Shown piece by piece: positions 10,422-20,552 of a DNA stretch of 64,000 bases. The notes beneath the pieces are model-generated. The model did no database searches. It had not been told where the DNA came from and was given only the letters and a program-made list of their open reading frames with translations. Origin of the DNA: Pseudomonadales bacterium (GTDB taxonomy: Bacteria > Pseudomonadota > Gammaproteobacteria > Pseudomonadales > UBA7434); the NCBI GenBank assembly GCA_028223755.1, contig JAOIUY010000005.1, positions 1 to 64,000 on the forward strand. Direction: 5' to 3'. Position numbers and translations under genes: made by a program. Each line of letters opens with the position of its first letter. Position 1 is the first letter of the stretch.

Positions 10422-10778
10422 TTACATAGTATGTGTAGGTCGATCAGAACCCACAATACCTGCAAGATAGTTTTCTATTTTTTTTGTTGCCGTGTCATCT
10501 TGCGAACTAAATTGTACGCCAATGCCTGCGGCTCTATTTCCCTGCGCGTGTTTCGGTGTAATCCAAATAACCTTACCTGCCACGGGGATTTTTTCAGGTT
10601 CATCCATAAGATTCAGCAACATAAAAACTTCATCACCAATAGCATACTGCTTATTAGTCGGAATAAATAAACCACCATTTTCAACAAACGGCATAAACGC
10701 AGCATAAAGCACGGCCTTATCCTTAATGGTTAAAGATAATATACCGCTTTTTGCGCCTGTTTTAAGTGCGTCACTCAT
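10422..10778 (-). CDS. pilZ: PilZ domain protein, type IV pilus assembly
   Basis: A 118-residue single-domain protein matching the true PilZ of Pseudomonas, the founding but non-c-di-GMP-binding member of the family. The N-terminal RxxxR and the full DxSxxG motifs are absent (NGGLFIPT stands where the second would be), as in classical PilZ. Its place between holB and tatD is the same as in pseudomonads. Known PilZ proteins work with PilB and FimX in pilus biogenesis; no other pilus gene lies in this window. Confidence 0.9.
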   Translation of the reverse strand: MSDALKTGAKSGILSLTIKDKAVLYAAFMPFVENGGLFIPTNKQYAIGDEVFMLLNLMDEPEKIPVAGKVIWITPKHAQGNRAAGIGVQFSSQDDTATKKIENYLAGIVGSDRPTHTM

Positions 10779-10869
10779 GACTCTATCCGGATAAATACGT
10801 AGCGTTAATTAGCCACACTAACTTGAATACTCAACAAACTGTTGTGAAGCTTAGCGTTATGACCTTAAT

Positions 10870-11868
10870 TTAGCTATTAAATTTGCTATAGATCGCAAAA
10901 CATTGCAGCAGTAGCGACTCTAACAGCAAACGCGGGTTAGCATTTTGAGCTAGGGCGACTTTTGCCGCAGCCACACAATCATAAATTTGATACAACTCAC
11001 ACGCTGATAATTGACTTAGGACACTATTATTAGCGGCCGCAACCGTACCATCTTGACCGCTTTTTAAACTATGACTGATCAATCGTAAAAAACTGTCTAA
11101 AAAATCTGGCAGCTGAGCAGAATCGATATTTTTGGCGACAGACTGAGCTGTTTCTTGGCCGGCAAAAAAAGAGGCTAGCAGCGACTCGTCTGACTGTGCA
11201 TCTATACCGCCATTGAGTAACTCATAAACACGGCCTGGAAAACCACGCCCCTTTTCTAATGCTTGCTGAATTTTATCGTTAGCAAAGTCATCACTTAACC
11301 AGTTAATGATTTCTTGCCGCGGAGGAATAGCAAAACTCAATCTTTGACAGCGAGAAATAATAGTTGGAAGGATTTTGCTCGCATGATGCGCCACCAATAA
11401 AAAATAAGTATTCGCCGGCGGCTCTTCTAAAATTTTAAGTAAAGCATTAGCAGCGTTTTCATTCATTTGCTCGGCAGGACTAATGACGCAAACTTTATTA
11501 CCTCCCTGCTGAGCGGTTTGCTGCAATCGAGCCTGTACTTGCCGAATGGTATCGACGCGCAAAACCTTACGAGGCTCTTCGGGCTCAATATTAAGCCAAT
11601 CTGGATGACTACCAGCCATACAAAGCTGACAAGATTTACACTTTGAACAAGCAACACCATCAACCGGGGATGTGCACAATAAAAACTGAGCAAACTCACG
11701 AGCAAAGTGAGTCTTCTCTACATATTGCGGTCCAACAAAAATAAGCGCATGTGGCAATCGCTGCTCTTGATAAGCCAGTGATAAATGTTCCGCTTCTGCT
11801 TTATGCCACGGCCTAAAGGCACGACTAGCTTCAGTACAGATAGACTTAAATTGTTCATTGCTATTCAT
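10870..11868 (-). CDS. holB: DNA polymerase III subunit delta'
   Basis: Clamp-loader subunit of the replicative polymerase. The N-terminal AAA+ domain carries a degenerate P-loop (GPQYVEKTHF), normal for delta', which does not bind ATP. Four cysteines form the zinc module (CTSP then CSKCKSCQLC). NENAANALLKILEEPP and ISRCQRLSF (the SRC motif) are diagnostic. At 332 residues it is of normal length. It sits between tmk and pilZ, 37 bases after tmk. Confidence 0.96.
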   Translation of the reverse strand: MNSNEQFKSICTEASRAFRPWHKAEAEHLSLAYQEQRLPHALIFVGPQYVEKTHFAREFAQFLLCTSPVDGVACSKCKSCQLCMAGSHPDWLNIEPEEPRKVLRVDTIRQVQARLQQTAQQGGNKVCVISPAEQMNENAANALLKILEEPPANTYFLLVAHHASKILPTIISRCQRLSFAIPPRQEIINWLSDDFANDKIQQALEKGRGFPGRVYELLNGGIDAQSDESLLASFFAGQETAQSVAKNIDSAQLPDFLDSFLRLISHSLKSGQDGTVAAANNSVLSQLSACELYQIYDCVAAAKVALAQNANPRLLLESLLLQCFAIYSKFNS

Positions 11869-11905
11869 TATTAGTCATTGCCACTCGATGCCATGAACTC
11901 TAGAC

Positions 11906-12538
11906 CTAAAAGGGTTTTAAATTATCAAGCACAATTTGAAGATCGGCCTGAACATTAGGAAGTGTTTGAGATGCGTCAATTAAACGATAACGGTTTTCAT
12001 CAGAAGCCACTCGCTGATGATAGGCATCTCGAACGCGCTGAAAGAACGCGCCTTGCTCAACCTCAAAACGATCTAGCTCACCACGCTGCCTGACTCGCTG
12101 TGCACTTAACTCGACCGGCACATCAAGAATAATCGTCAAATCAGGCTTCAACTCAGCCTGAACAAAACGCTCTAACAGTTCTACTTTCTCGCCACCTAAC
12201 TGTCGACCTTCGCCCTGATAAGCATAGGTTGCATCGGTAAAGCGATCGCTTAACACCCATTCACCACTAGCTAAGGCAGGCTTAATCACTTGTTCAAGAT
12301 GCTGGGCGCGCGCTGCAAAGATCAATAATAACTCGCACATAGGATGGAGAGGTTCATCGTAATGATTCAACAATACGTCACGAATTTTTTCGGCAACCTC
12401 TGTACCACCGGGCTCTCGTGTCACGCGGTATTTGATTTTTTGTTGGTCAAAGTATTCGCAGATATAGGCTAGGTTAGTTGACTTACCCGCCCCTTCCATA
12501 CCTTCAAGGGTAATAAATTTTGCTGACTCGTTTAGCAT
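11906..12538 (-). CDS. tmk: Thymidylate kinase
   Basis: Phosphorylates dTMP to dTDP in the cytoplasm. It has the P-loop GMEGAGKST, the DR(E)-type motif VTREPGGTEVAEKIR, the LSDRFTDAT stretch, and the lid region with RQRGELDRFE. I start at the ATG at 12538. A TTG two codons upstream (12544) is also possible; GGAAG lies ten bases before the ATG and four before the TTG. Length is about 210 residues. The gene follows mltG by 30 bases and precedes holB, an arrangement conserved in gammaproteobacteria. Confidence 0.96.
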   Translation of the reverse strand: MLNESAKFITLEGMEGAGKSTNLAYICEYFDQQKIKYRVTREPGGTEVAEKIRDVLLNHYDEPLHPMCELLLIFAARAQHLEQVIKPALASGEWVLSDRFTDATYAYQGEGRQLGGEKVELLERFVQAELKPDLTIILDVPVELSAQRVRQRGELDRFEVEQGAFFQRVRDAYHQRVASDENRYRLIDASQTLPNVQADLQIVLDNLKPF

Positions 12539-12568
12539 TATCAAATGACTTCCATACCCGGTATTTAA

Positions 12569-13708
12569 TTAACCCGCATCACCTTGGATCGATGCCGGTG
12601 TCGAACGATAATCCGCTCGGCGCTGTTTAATTTGATACTTACGCACCGCCGCTTGATGCTCTTTAAGCGTGGCAGAAAAATAATGACTACCATCACCTTT
12701 GGCAACAAAATAAAGAGAGTCACCATCAAGTGGATGCAGTGCAGCATGTATCGCCGCACGCCCCGGCATAGCTATCGGCGTCGGCGGCAAACCATGTCGT
12801 GTATAAGTGTTATATACAGTATCACGTTTTAAATCCGCTCGACGCAAATTACCCGTATATTCTGCACCTAAACCATAGATAACACTAGGATCGGTTTGTA
12901 AACGCATACGCTTGTGCAGTCGACGCACAAACACGCCTGCAATTTGCGCACGCTCATAAGCAACACCCGTCTCTTTTTCAATCAACGAAGCCATAATCAA
13001 TGCTTCATAGGCTGAACGATAAGGTAGCCCACTATCTCGCGCTGACCACTCCTCAGCTAACACATCAAGCATAGCCAGATGGGAACGCAACAATAAACTG
13101 CTCGCGTGATCATCTCGGCTAAAAAAATAAGTATCGGGTAAAAACCAACCTTCAGGGTGCACAACGCCCCCCATCAACTCAATGGCCGATGGTGACAATA
13201 ATTCAGTTAATAATTGAGATAGCGGTAATTCCTGACCTTTTAAATGTACAGCTTCATCCTTCGCGTCTTCTATTAATGAAACAACTGAAGCCGAAGAAAC
13301 ATCGATCACTAAAGTATCTTTTACGGCAAAGCGCGCCAACATTTGTAAGGCATTATCACCTTCAAGCAAGGTTATTTTATATTGCAGTGAAATCCCACTG
13401 CCCAGTATCTCAACAATATCTGCAGGAGAGGCAAGCGCAGGGATTCGATACTCACCTACTTTTAATAAAAAATTCGGCTCAAAAATTCGTACCCACAAAG
13501 TCGTTAGTAAGGGGGACTCTAAAACACCCTGTGCTGACAAATCATCAACAACACGATTAAAGCCCATTCCAGACTTCACAGTATACAATTGAGGTTCAGT
13601 TAAGTGCTCAAGTGGCAAGTGCCAATAAGAAATAAAGAGTTTGCTCAAAAGAAATATTGAACAAAATAAAACAACAAGCAAAACAGGAAAAAGTTTTATT
13701 ATTTTCAT
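12569..13708 (-). CDS. mltG: Endolytic murein transglycosylase MltG
   Basis: Inner-membrane lytic transglycosylase that cuts nascent glycan strands and is thought to set strand length. One N-terminal membrane helix (residues about 6-26) is followed by a LysM-like region and the YceG catalytic domain. The catalytic Glu lies in ASLIEKETGV, followed by AGVFVRRL and RLQTDPSVIYGLG. LPPTPIAMPG and GSHYFSATLKEH are also typical. At 379 residues it has the expected size. A strong ribosome site (GGAGGGAG) precedes the ATG. Confidence 0.95.
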   Translation of the reverse strand: MKIIKLFPVLLVVLFCSIFLLSKLFISYWHLPLEHLTEPQLYTVKSGMGFNRVVDDLSAQGVLESPLLTTLWVRIFEPNFLLKVGEYRIPALASPADIVEILGSGISLQYKITLLEGDNALQMLARFAVKDTLVIDVSSASVVSLIEDAKDEAVHLKGQELPLSQLLTELLSPSAIELMGGVVHPEGWFLPDTYFFSRDDHASSLLLRSHLAMLDVLAEEWSARDSGLPYRSAYEALIMASLIEKETGVAYERAQIAGVFVRRLHKRMRLQTDPSVIYGLGAEYTGNLRRADLKRDTVYNTYTRHGLPPTPIAMPGRAAIHAALHPLDGDSLYFVAKGDGSHYFSATLKEHQAAVRKYQIKQRRADYRSTPASIQGDAG

Positions 13709-13735
13709 ATAACTCCCTCCTCAATCAATAAAGAA

Positions 13736-14617
13736 TTACAGCGCATCAATAGTGCTTTTAACAAGCTGCTTTAAGGCAATTAACTGTTCACTCTCAGCCC
13801 AAGCCTGAATACTTCCATCGGCTTTTAAACAATCACTAACGATAATTACGCCTCGAACTGAATTCGTCAATATACAACCATTGCTGTTATAAAGTCGTTC
13901 TAATGAAACGACCTCTTCGCTAACAGGTAAATCAAGCTGCTCAATTATATACTCACGCATAACACCCGCAACACCACAGTGACTAATCGGAGGTGTTACT
14001 AATTGACCAGCTTCCAAAATAAATAGATTCGCTGAAGTTGTCTCGACAATATTATCGAACTGATCCAGCATCAGGCCATCATCACAACTAGCGAGCTCAA
14101 CTTCTTTTTTAGCGAGCACTTGCTCCAAGCGATTACAATGCTTAATGCCAGCAAAAGCAGGCTGTGTGCCTAACTTGGTATTGCAGACTATAAGTCGGCA
14201 AGATTGCTGATTAACAACCTTATAAGGATTAAGTAAAACAAGTCGATTAACTGCCAGGCCTTCACTGCCATAACCAAAAACTGATGAGCCACGACTGACC
14301 ACCAGCTTAATGATGAAGTTTTCAGAATCAATAGAATCAGAGTTAGCAGAAAGCGTTGTTAGAGCCTGATCAATATCAGACTGAGCCAGATCTATTGAGC
14401 ACTCAATTCCCAAACGATCCAAACCATACGACAAACGCTGCAAGTGGCTAGCTAACAGCGGAACCTTGCCGTTAGATACCAGCATCGTTTCAAATACACC
14501 ATCACCGAATGTGTTGGCACGATCTAATAAAAAAGTTGAACTAGATGCAACGCTAGATGCTTCGAGAGGCGAAGCTATTAACTCACCATTAAACCAAGCG
14601 TGAAGCGTTGCCGTCAT
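13736..14617 (-). CDS. pabC: Aminodeoxychorismate lyase
   Basis: PLP fold-type IV enzyme that releases p-aminobenzoate from 4-amino-4-deoxychorismate for folate synthesis. The PLP lysine is expected in IKHCNRLEQVLAKKE, and the cofactor-binding stretch VETTSANLF is clear. GDGVFETMLV near residue 40 is also typical. Its ATG comes three bases after the fabF stop, so the two genes are probably translationally coupled. At 293 residues it is slightly long. A branched-chain or D-amino-acid aminotransferase of the same fold is unlikely given the position between fabF and mltG. Confidence 0.92.
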   Translation of the reverse strand: MTATLHAWFNGELIASPLEASSVASSSTFLLDRANTFGDGVFETMLVSNGKVPLLASHLQRLSYGLDRLGIECSIDLAQSDIDQALTTLSANSDSIDSENFIIKLVVSRGSSVFGYGSEGLAVNRLVLLNPYKVVNQQSCRLIVCNTKLGTQPAFAGIKHCNRLEQVLAKKEVELASCDDGLMLDQFDNIVETTSANLFILEAGQLVTPPISHCGVAGVMREYIIEQLDLPVSEEVVSLERLYNSNGCILTNSVRGVIIVSDCLKADGSIQAWAESEQLIALKQLVKSTIDAL

Positions 14618-14620
14618 TCT

Positions 14621-15859
14621 CTATACCCGATTAAAAATGAGCGTACCGTTAGTGCCACCAAATCCAAAAGAGTTAGACATAGCAACATCAATGGTTTTTT
14701 CTTGCGCTACAAGAGGCACGTAATTTAAATTACAGCCTTCAGCTGGGTTATCAAGATTAATCGTTGGCGGAGCTACGCCATCTCTAATAGCCAAGACAGA
14801 AAAAACTGCCTCTATTGCCCCAGCCGCACCAAGCAAATGACCAACCATTGATTTCGTTGAGCTGACAGCCAAGTTTTCTGTCTCGCCACCGAACACCGAT
14901 TCAACCGCTAACGATTCTGCTAAGTCACCCGCATTGGTCGATGTGCCATGGGCATTAATATAATCCATATCCGAAGCGTTAATACCTGCGTCTTTTATCG
15001 CGTTACGCATTGCCGCTGCCGCACCGCTTCCATCAGCCGGTGGAGACGTCATATGATATGCATCGCCACTCATACCAAAGCCCGACAACTCGGCATAAAT
15101 TTTTGCACCACGCGCTTTAGCACTTTCATATTCTTCTAACACTAGAACACCAGCACCATCACTTAAAACAAAACCATCACGGTCTTTATCCCAAGGACGA
15201 CTTGCTGCTTCAGGATCATCGTTACGACATGAAAGCGCACGCGCAGCAGCAAAGCCGCCTAAGCCTACAGGAGTGGTTGCCATTTCAGCACCACCAACCA
15301 CCATCACATCAGCATCACCCATCTGAATCATTCTGCCAGCCACACCAATATTATGCGTGCCCGTAGTACAAGCCGTCACAATAGCAATATTCGGCCCTTG
15401 AAAACCGTATTTAATTGATAGGTTTCCGCCGATCATATTCACAATAGAGCCGGGTACAAAAAATGGTGAAATCTTACGTGGCCCGCGAGTCTCTAGAATT
15501 TCGCGTGTATTTTCTATAGAGCCAATACCACCGATACCAGAACCTATCGCCGCGCCTATACGAGTTCGATTTTCATCTGTAACTTCTATGCCAGAATCGT
15601 TAATCGCCTCAATACCTGCAACCATGCCGTATTGAATAAAAGGATCCATTCTTTTTGCATCTTTTAAAGGGATGGATTGCGTGACGTCAAAATCTTTAAT
15701 GCTACCGCCAAAACGTGTCGTGTAGGCTGAAACGTCAAAAGAGGTAATCGGTGCAATACCGCTCTTACCCTCTTTCACAGCCGCCCAACTGTCCTCGACA
15801 TTATTGCCTACAGGACTGACCATACCGACACCGGTAACAACTACTCTTCTCTTTGACAC
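14621..15859 (-). CDS. fabF: 3-oxoacyl-ACP synthase II (FabF)
   Basis: Condensing enzyme for chain elongation in type II fatty-acid synthesis. The active-site Cys is in [10 protein letters not shown], the two His are in [11 protein letters not shown] and [11 protein letters not shown], and the final SFGFGGTNG loop is present. The start is GTG with GGAG seven bases before it. At 412 residues it is normal. It is separated from acpP by a strong terminator-like hairpin, which would let acpP be expressed at a higher level. Confidence 0.97.
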   Translation of the reverse strand: MSKRRVVVTGVGMVSPVGNNVEDSWAAVKEGKSGIAPITSFDVSAYTTRFGGSIKDFDVTQSIPLKDAKRMDPFIQYGMVAGIEAINDSGIEVTDENRTRIGAAIGSGIGGIGSIENTREILETRGPRKISPFFVPGSIVNMIGGNLSIKYGFQGPNIAIVTACTTGTHNIGVAGRMIQMGDADVMVVGGAEMATTPVGLGGFAAARALSCRNDDPEAASRPWDKDRDGFVLSDGAGVLVLEEYESAKARGAKIYAELSGFGMSGDAYHMTSPPADGSGAAAAMRNAIKDAGINASDMDYINAHGTSTNAGDLAESLAVESVFGGETENLAVSSTKSMVGHLLGAAGAIEAVFSVLAIRDGVAPPTINLDNPAEGCNLNYVPLVAQEKTIDVAMSNSFGFGGTNGTLIFNRV

Positions 15860-15910
15860 AATTTAACTCCTGGGTACTAACCTACACCAAAAATGGAATC
15901 CCTATAAAAC

Positions 15911-15942
15911 AAAAACCGCTTCTGAAAACAGAAGCGGTTTTT
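15911..15942 (-). terminator. Terminator/attenuator between acpP and fabF
   Basis: A perfect 14-bp inverted repeat (AAAAACCGCTTCTG / CAGAAGCGGTTTTT) with an AAAA loop, able to work in either direction. It sits in the 310-base acpP-fabF gap, and the rest of that gap (15943-16169) shows nothing else I can name. Partial termination here would explain abundant acpP message with lower fabF message (inference). Confidence 0.85.
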
Positions 15943-16169
15943 ATTCAAACACAAATTTAACTCGACTGCTGAAAGATCAATACAGTTTTACAAAAAAGCT
16001 CTTTGTAATGCTGACCTATCCAGCGATACCTATTTAGCCGGTAAGCTTGACCTTAAAATCATAGTTCGCAATTGATGACTGATAATCAGCCACAAGCCTA
16101 TGCATAAGATCTAGGCAACGAGAAAAGACAACCGCTATAAAGCCTACTAAAAAGCAGACTCCAAAAAAC

Positions 16170-16406
16170 TTAGTCTAAATGCTTCGTTATATAATCGATA
16201 GCAAGCTGAACAGTAGTAATCGATTCGGCTTCTTCATCAGGAATTTCAGTTTCAAATTCCTCTTCTAGTGCCATAACCAACTCTACAGTATCAAGTGAGT
16301 CAGCACCCAAGTCTTCAACAAAAGACGCTGAGTTTTGGATCTCATCTTCTTTAACGCCTAACTGTTCTGCAACAATCTTTTTTACACGCTCATCAATACT
16401 GCTCAT
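16170..16406 (-). CDS. acpP: Acyl carrier protein
   Basis: Small acidic carrier whose phosphopantetheine arm holds growing fatty acids. The attachment Ser is in GADSLDTVE (about residue 37). It is nearly identical in character to other gammaproteobacterial ACPs ([14 protein letters not shown]). I start at the ATG at 16406 (MSSIDERV), giving 78 residues. AGGAG lies 12 bases upstream; a TTG at 16418 would touch that ribosome site directly and is unlikely. It lies between fabG and fabF. Confidence 0.97.
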   Translation of the reverse strand: MSSIDERVKKIVAEQLGVKEDEIQNSASFVEDLGADSLDTVELVMALEEEFETEIPDEEAESITTVQLAIDYITKHLD

Positions 16407-16683
16407 CGTTCTATTCAACTCCTAAAAATTTAATCTGGACCAACTCATTAATCTGTTTCTATAACACGATTTAACTTAAGAATGGCCGTGGCTGGAAACC
16501 CTTATGGCTCCATTGTCAGGCCTCAAACTCTCTTAGCGAGAAGCCCAAACCTGAACGCGGCGCATTGTACCCTGATTACTCTAAAATGTAAGGGGTATTT
16601 CTATATTTTACGCTTCTAAGCCGCAGTCAAAATACCGATTTATACAGGCTGTTTTTTAACCTAATTGCACTATTACTGGGCGA

Positions 16684-17427
16684 TCAGCCCATATACATAC
16701 CACCATTTACATGAATAGTTTCACCCGTTATATAACCACCTGACTCACCGGCTAAAAAACCAACAACAGCAGCGATCTCATCTGGCTGACCCAAACGAGC
16801 AAGCGGGATTTGCGTCAATAACGCTTCTTTTTGCTGATCAGGCAGACCACTGGTCATATCTGTGTCGATAAAACCGGGGGCAACCGTATTTACCGTCACT
16901 GATCGAGAACCTAATTCGCGCGCCATTGAGCGGCTAAAACCCTCAACACCGGCCTTTGTTGCTGCATAATTTGCCTGTCCAGCGTTACCCATTGTGCCCA
17001 CTACTGAGCTGATATTGATAATCCGCCCCCAGCGCGCTTTGGTCATACCTCTTAAACAAGCTTTTACAACACGGTAGACTGAGTTCAAATTGGTGTCGAT
17101 AACCGAATCCCACTCATCTTCTTTCATTCGCATCATAATATTATCGCGAGTAATACCTGCATTGTTCACCACAATAAGCGGTGCACCAAACTGTTCAGTA
17201 ATCGCTTTAATCACGCTAGTGACTTGCTCAGCATCAGTCACATTTAAAGCAAAGCCTGAACCATCAATACCGGCTTCACTCAAATAAGCACTAATACTTT
17301 GAGCACCACTATCTGTTGTTGCAGTACCAATAACTGTCGCTCCTGCAGCACCTAACGTTAGTGCAATTGATCGACCAATACCGCGACTTGCGCCTGTAAC
17401 TAAAGCTACCTTTCCACTCAAAGACAT
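16684..17427 (-). CDS. fabG: 3-oxoacyl-ACP reductase FabG
   Basis: NADPH-dependent short-chain dehydrogenase that reduces 3-oxoacyl-ACP. The nucleotide-binding motif GASRGIG is near residue 12, NNAG near 86, the catalytic Ser in NISSVVGTMGN, and Tyr-Lys in ANYAATKAG. The C-terminal VNGGMYM is typical of FabG. Length is 247 residues. AGGA sits eight bases before the ATG. It follows fabD and precedes acpP. Confidence 0.97.
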   Translation of the reverse strand: MSLSGKVALVTGASRGIGRSIALTLGAAGATVIGTATTDSGAQSISAYLSEAGIDGSGFALNVTDAEQVTSVIKAITEQFGAPLIVVNNAGITRDNIMMRMKEDEWDSVIDTNLNSVYRVVKACLRGMTKARWGRIINISSVVGTMGNAGQANYAATKAGVEGFSRSMARELGSRSVTVNTVAPGFIDTDMTSGLPDQQKEALLTQIPLARLGQPDEIAAVVGFLAGESGGYITGETIHVNGGMYMG

Positions 17428-17504
17428 TGTTATATCCTGTTTGATATCAAAAAAACTAAAAAATATTCAATTGCTAAAAAAACTAATGCAAAACTAAGAT
17501 AAAG

Positions 17505-18452
17505 CTAAGATGCAGCGAACTCACTTAATGTTGCTGTAATAGCTTCTGGCTCCTCTAAGGCATAAACATCTAACGGTTTATGTATGCGTCTCGACAAACC
17601 AGATAAGACTTTACCCGGCCCACATTCGATCGTCGCCAAAGTCCCTTGCTCAACCATAAATTCAATACAACGCGTCCACTGCACTGGACTATAAATCTGC
17701 TCAACCATCAATTGTCTGATACGCTCTGGATCATTCTCTAGAGCAGCATTCACATTGTGGACAATCGGTATCTGCGGAGCAGAAAATTCAATACTCGCTA
17801 ACACCTCTGCTAACTTCTCGCCTGCTGGCTGCATTAACGAAGTATGGAAAGGAGCACTAACAGGTAACGGTAATGCTCGCTTAGCACCGGCTTCTTTACA
17901 AGCAGCCATCGCTTGATCAACCGCTGCCACATGACCTGCAATCACCACCTGTCCCGGAGAATTAAAATTCACCGCCTGCACTACCTCATCACCTGATAGC
18001 TTCGCGCAAATCTCGATAATAGACTTATCATCAAGACCAATAATGGCTGCCATCGCACCTACGCCAACCGGCACAGCTGACTGCATAAACGCACCCCGCT
18101 GACGAACCAGATCAACAGCCGATTCGAAACTGATAACCTCACTGCAAACCAAAGCACTAAACTCACCCAAACTATGACCGGCTAACAAACTCGGCTTAAC
18201 ACCGCCGTTAGCACACCAAACGCGCCATAGCGCGACACTGGCCGTCAGTAATAATGGCTGCGTTTTTTCCGTTAAATTAAGCGCTTCTTGCGGTCCACTT
18301 TGAACCAACTCCCAAAGATCGTAACCCAATACATCAGATGCCTGAGCAAAGGTTTGCGCAACCTCAGCATAACTTGCGGCTGCATTCGCTAACATGCCGA
18401 CCTTTTGAGATCCTTGACCAGGAAAGACAAACGCCAATTGATTCTGACTCAT
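17505..18452 (-). CDS. fabD: Malonyl-CoA:ACP transacylase FabD
   Basis: Transfers malonyl groups from CoA to ACP to supply chain extension. The start region has the FPGQGSQ motif, the nucleophile is in GHSLGEFSAL, the malonyl-binding Arg follows in RGAFMQ, and the catalytic His lies in SAPFHTSLM. At 315 residues it is normal. AAGGG lies eight bases before the ATG. It directly follows plsX; no fabH is present between them, as in pseudomonads. Confidence 0.97.
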   Translation of the reverse strand: MSQNQLAFVFPGQGSQKVGMLANAAASYAEVAQTFAQASDVLGYDLWELVQSGPQEALNLTEKTQPLLLTASVALWRVWCANGGVKPSLLAGHSLGEFSALVCSEVISFESAVDLVRQRGAFMQSAVPVGVGAMAAIIGLDDKSIIEICAKLSGDEVVQAVNFNSPGQVVIAGHVAAVDQAMAACKEAGAKRALPLPVSAPFHTSLMQPAGEKLAEVLASIEFSAPQIPIVHNVNAALENDPERIRQLMVEQIYSPVQWTRCIEFMVEQGTLATIECGPGKVLSGLSRRIHKPLDVYALEEPEAITATLSEFAAS

Positions 18453-18486
18453 TAATTTACCCTTAAAAAAAATAACAACGTTTACA

Positions 18487-19479
18487 CTAATTTAGTGCGA
18501 ATTCTAATTTCTCAATTAATCGACCCTGACTGGTGTCGACTGCTTTTTGTATTGCTGCTGCAAAACCCACAGCACCACTGGAGCCATGACTTTTAATCAC
18601 TGGACGCTTAAGCCCGAGTAATACAGCACCATTAAATTTTTCGGGATCAATAGATCGCATTAATTGCACACTCGACTGCAACACTGAGGCAGGCTGGGCC
18701 GCTAATAGTTCATGAACGCTGGCGCCAATATAAGATGCCGTTCCCTCGCAGGATTTCAATGCGATGTTACCGACAAAGCCATCACAAAAAACAACATCAC
18801 AGTCGCCATTTAATAATTGATTGCCCTCTATTAAACCTTCAAAGTTTAATGTTGGATCTGCCTCACAGAGCTCGACAGCTTGATTGACTGCGGAATTCCC
18901 CTTACCGGCTTCGGCACCAATACTCAACGCACGCACTCGAGATTGTGTATGGCTATCTAAAGCATTCACCAAGGCACAACCCATACGTGCAAATTGATGT
19001 AACTGCTCACCAGAACAATCGACATTACCACCGACATCCAATAAAAAAGTATTGCTTCGTGAAGTAGGCAATTGAGCACAAATTGCTAAACGCTTAATTC
19101 CATCAAGCAAACCACAGCAATGCCGAGCCAGTCCAACCAGCGCACCCGTATTACCCGCACTAACACAAGCATCAGCATTTCCCTCGGCAACAGCCTTAAG
19201 CGCCAAGTACATTGATGTTTCTTGCCTTTGTCTAAGCACATCCGCCGGCTTCGCCGTCATGTCAACGACATGATCAGTGTGCACAATAGAAATTCGATCT
19301 GACAATTTTGGTGAAGCTTGTAAAAGCTCACTGGTATTTAAAGCTGCTTCAATATCAGGCTCACGACCAAACAAGAATAAATGTTTAATCGAAGCACTAG
19401 AAGCTAACGCTTGAAGTGAAGCGGGAACGGTGACAGCTGCACCATGATCGCCGCCCATTGCATCAACAGCAATCTTCAT
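18487..19479 (-). CDS. plsX: Phosphate acyltransferase PlsX
   Basis: Makes acyl-phosphate from acyl-ACP for phosphatidic acid synthesis. The N-terminus IAVDAMGGDHG is the family signature, and SAGNTGALVG, LLDVGGNVD, FCDGFVGNIALK and GLKRPVIKSHG follow in order. At 330 residues it is normal. It lies between rpmF and fabD, the standard order linking ribosome, phospholipid and fatty-acid genes. Confidence 0.96.
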   Translation of the reverse strand: MKIAVDAMGGDHGAAVTVPASLQALASSASIKHLFLFGREPDIEAALNTSELLQASPKLSDRISIVHTDHVVDMTAKPADVLRQRQETSMYLALKAVAEGNADACVSAGNTGALVGLARHCCGLLDGIKRLAICAQLPTSRSNTFLLDVGGNVDCSGEQLHQFARMGCALVNALDSHTQSRVRALSIGAEAGKGNSAVNQAVELCEADPTLNFEGLIEGNQLLNGDCDVVFCDGFVGNIALKSCEGTASYIGASVHELLAAQPASVLQSSVQLMRSIDPEKFNGAVLLGLKRPVIKSHGSSGAVGFAAAIQKAVDTSQGRLIEKLEFALN

Positions 19480-19593
19480 TAGCAGAGTAATCGAGAGATA
19501 AAATTGAAGAGAGGTAAAATAGGATTGCCCCGCACACTATTTATATTCGTTGATAAAAACCGGCACGGAGCATTCATATTCAAGAAGTGAGAG

Positions 19594-19615
19594 TCTGCAT
19601 GTAAAACCATGCAGA
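19594..19615. other. Hairpin between rpmF and plsX
   Basis: TCTGCATG / CATGCAGA (8 bp) with a 6-base loop, ten bases after the rpmF stop. No T-tract follows on the minus strand, so it is more likely an mRNA stabilising or processing hairpin than a terminator. Confidence 0.5.
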
Positions 19616-19624
19616 TAGCTTTCG

Positions 19625-19807
19625 CTAGTCGTCTAAATCAGTATTGACGACTTTCTTACCGCGGTAAAAACCTTCTGCGGTTACGTGATGACGACGGTGC
19701 TTTTCACCGCTGCTTTCATCAACTGATAACACGCCTTCTACCAAGCTATCATGTGAACGACGTTGCCCACGACGAGAACGCGTTACCTTACTTTTTTGTA
19801 CTGCCAT
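19625..19807 (-). CDS. rpmF: 50S ribosomal protein L32
   Basis: Small basic ribosomal protein of 60 residues starting [19 protein letters not shown], the unmistakable L32 N-terminus. It is the zinc-free type, lacking cysteines. Its ATG overlaps the stop of yceD by one base (TAATG), so the two are translationally coupled, as is common in proteobacteria. Confidence 0.97.
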   Translation of the reverse strand: MAVQKSKVTRSRRGQRRSHDSLVEGVLSVDESSGEKHRRHHVTAEGFYRGKKVVNTDLDD

Positions 19808-20391
19808 TACATTTGCTCCTGACCGTCACCGGCCTTTAACGTTTTTAGCACATCAAAAGGATTATCCATCCCCATGTCTGAGCGCCGTTCAATTTCTTGC
19901 ACTGGCTTATTGGCCAATACACTATTAAATGCTTCCTCTTGTCTCGCATTACTGCTTTCTGCGTCTTTCGTTGCCTCAGGATGCATAGCAACCAGCGGCA
20001 AATTCAGCAAAATTTCTTCTTCAATCAGCGAATCAATATCTAACACACCCTCATCATTAAGCAGGATGGGTTCATAATCTTTAATTTGCGCCCGCGCTTC
20101 TTCATCATGGGCTGCAACCGTCAACGTCGTAGCAATCGCAACATCCAAGGTAACTGGGTTTAAGCAACGCTGACACTGCATTTCAACATTACCGTTGATC
20201 TGCACATCGATCTTTGACTTTTTAGAGTCATTTAAGCCAAATTCCAGCTCAACTTGAAAATTACTCGACAATGCTAAAACAGCATCACCAACTCTCGGCA
20301 AGCGTTCTGGAACCACATCACCCACTAAAATTGCACGGCTATCAACGAGTTTTCTAACCGTTACGGACTGGGGAAGTTTTTCACTAGGCAT
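19807..20391 (-). CDS. yceD: YceD (DUF177) family protein, 23S rRNA accumulation protein
   Basis: Member of the DUF177 family found upstream of rpmF and linked in E. coli to 23S rRNA accumulation. The paired cysteines in CQRCLNPV and the acidic stretch ending in [15 protein letters not shown] are characteristic. I start at the ATG at 20391 (MPSEKLPQ), which gives 194 residues, nearer the family length. The frame is open to an ATG at 20421 and neither start has a clear ribosome site, so this is uncertain. Confidence 0.9.
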   Translation of the reverse strand: MPSEKLPQSVTVRKLVDSRAILVGDVVPERLPRVGDAVLALSSNFQVELEFGLNDSKKSKIDVQINGNVEMQCQRCLNPVTLDVAIATTLTVAAHDEEARAQIKDYEPILLNDEGVLDIDSLIEEEILLNLPLVAMHPEATKDAESSNARQEEAFNSVLANKPVQEIERRSDMGMDNPFDVLKTLKAGDGQEQM

Positions 20392-20552
20392 AATCGGGCG
20401 GATTCTATAGGGATTACCCATGTTTCGTCAATTTGATTTTTAAACGATTATTGGTAAAAACGGGCTCTTCAGCCAGATTTTGGCTATTTAGATGCTATTC
20501 TATCGCCTTAAAGCCCATTTAATAGAAAAAAGTACGATTTGGAGCAGTATAA

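Noticed and set aside
10385-10465. N-terminal extension of tatD by 27 hydrophobic residues, suggesting a signal peptide
   Set aside because: It overlaps pilZ and the family starts at MIVDSHCHLD; the extension is just open frame.
17505-19479. fabH missing between plsX and fabD
   Set aside because: Pseudomonads also lack fabH at this place and keep a KAS III enzyme elsewhere; not evidence of loss.
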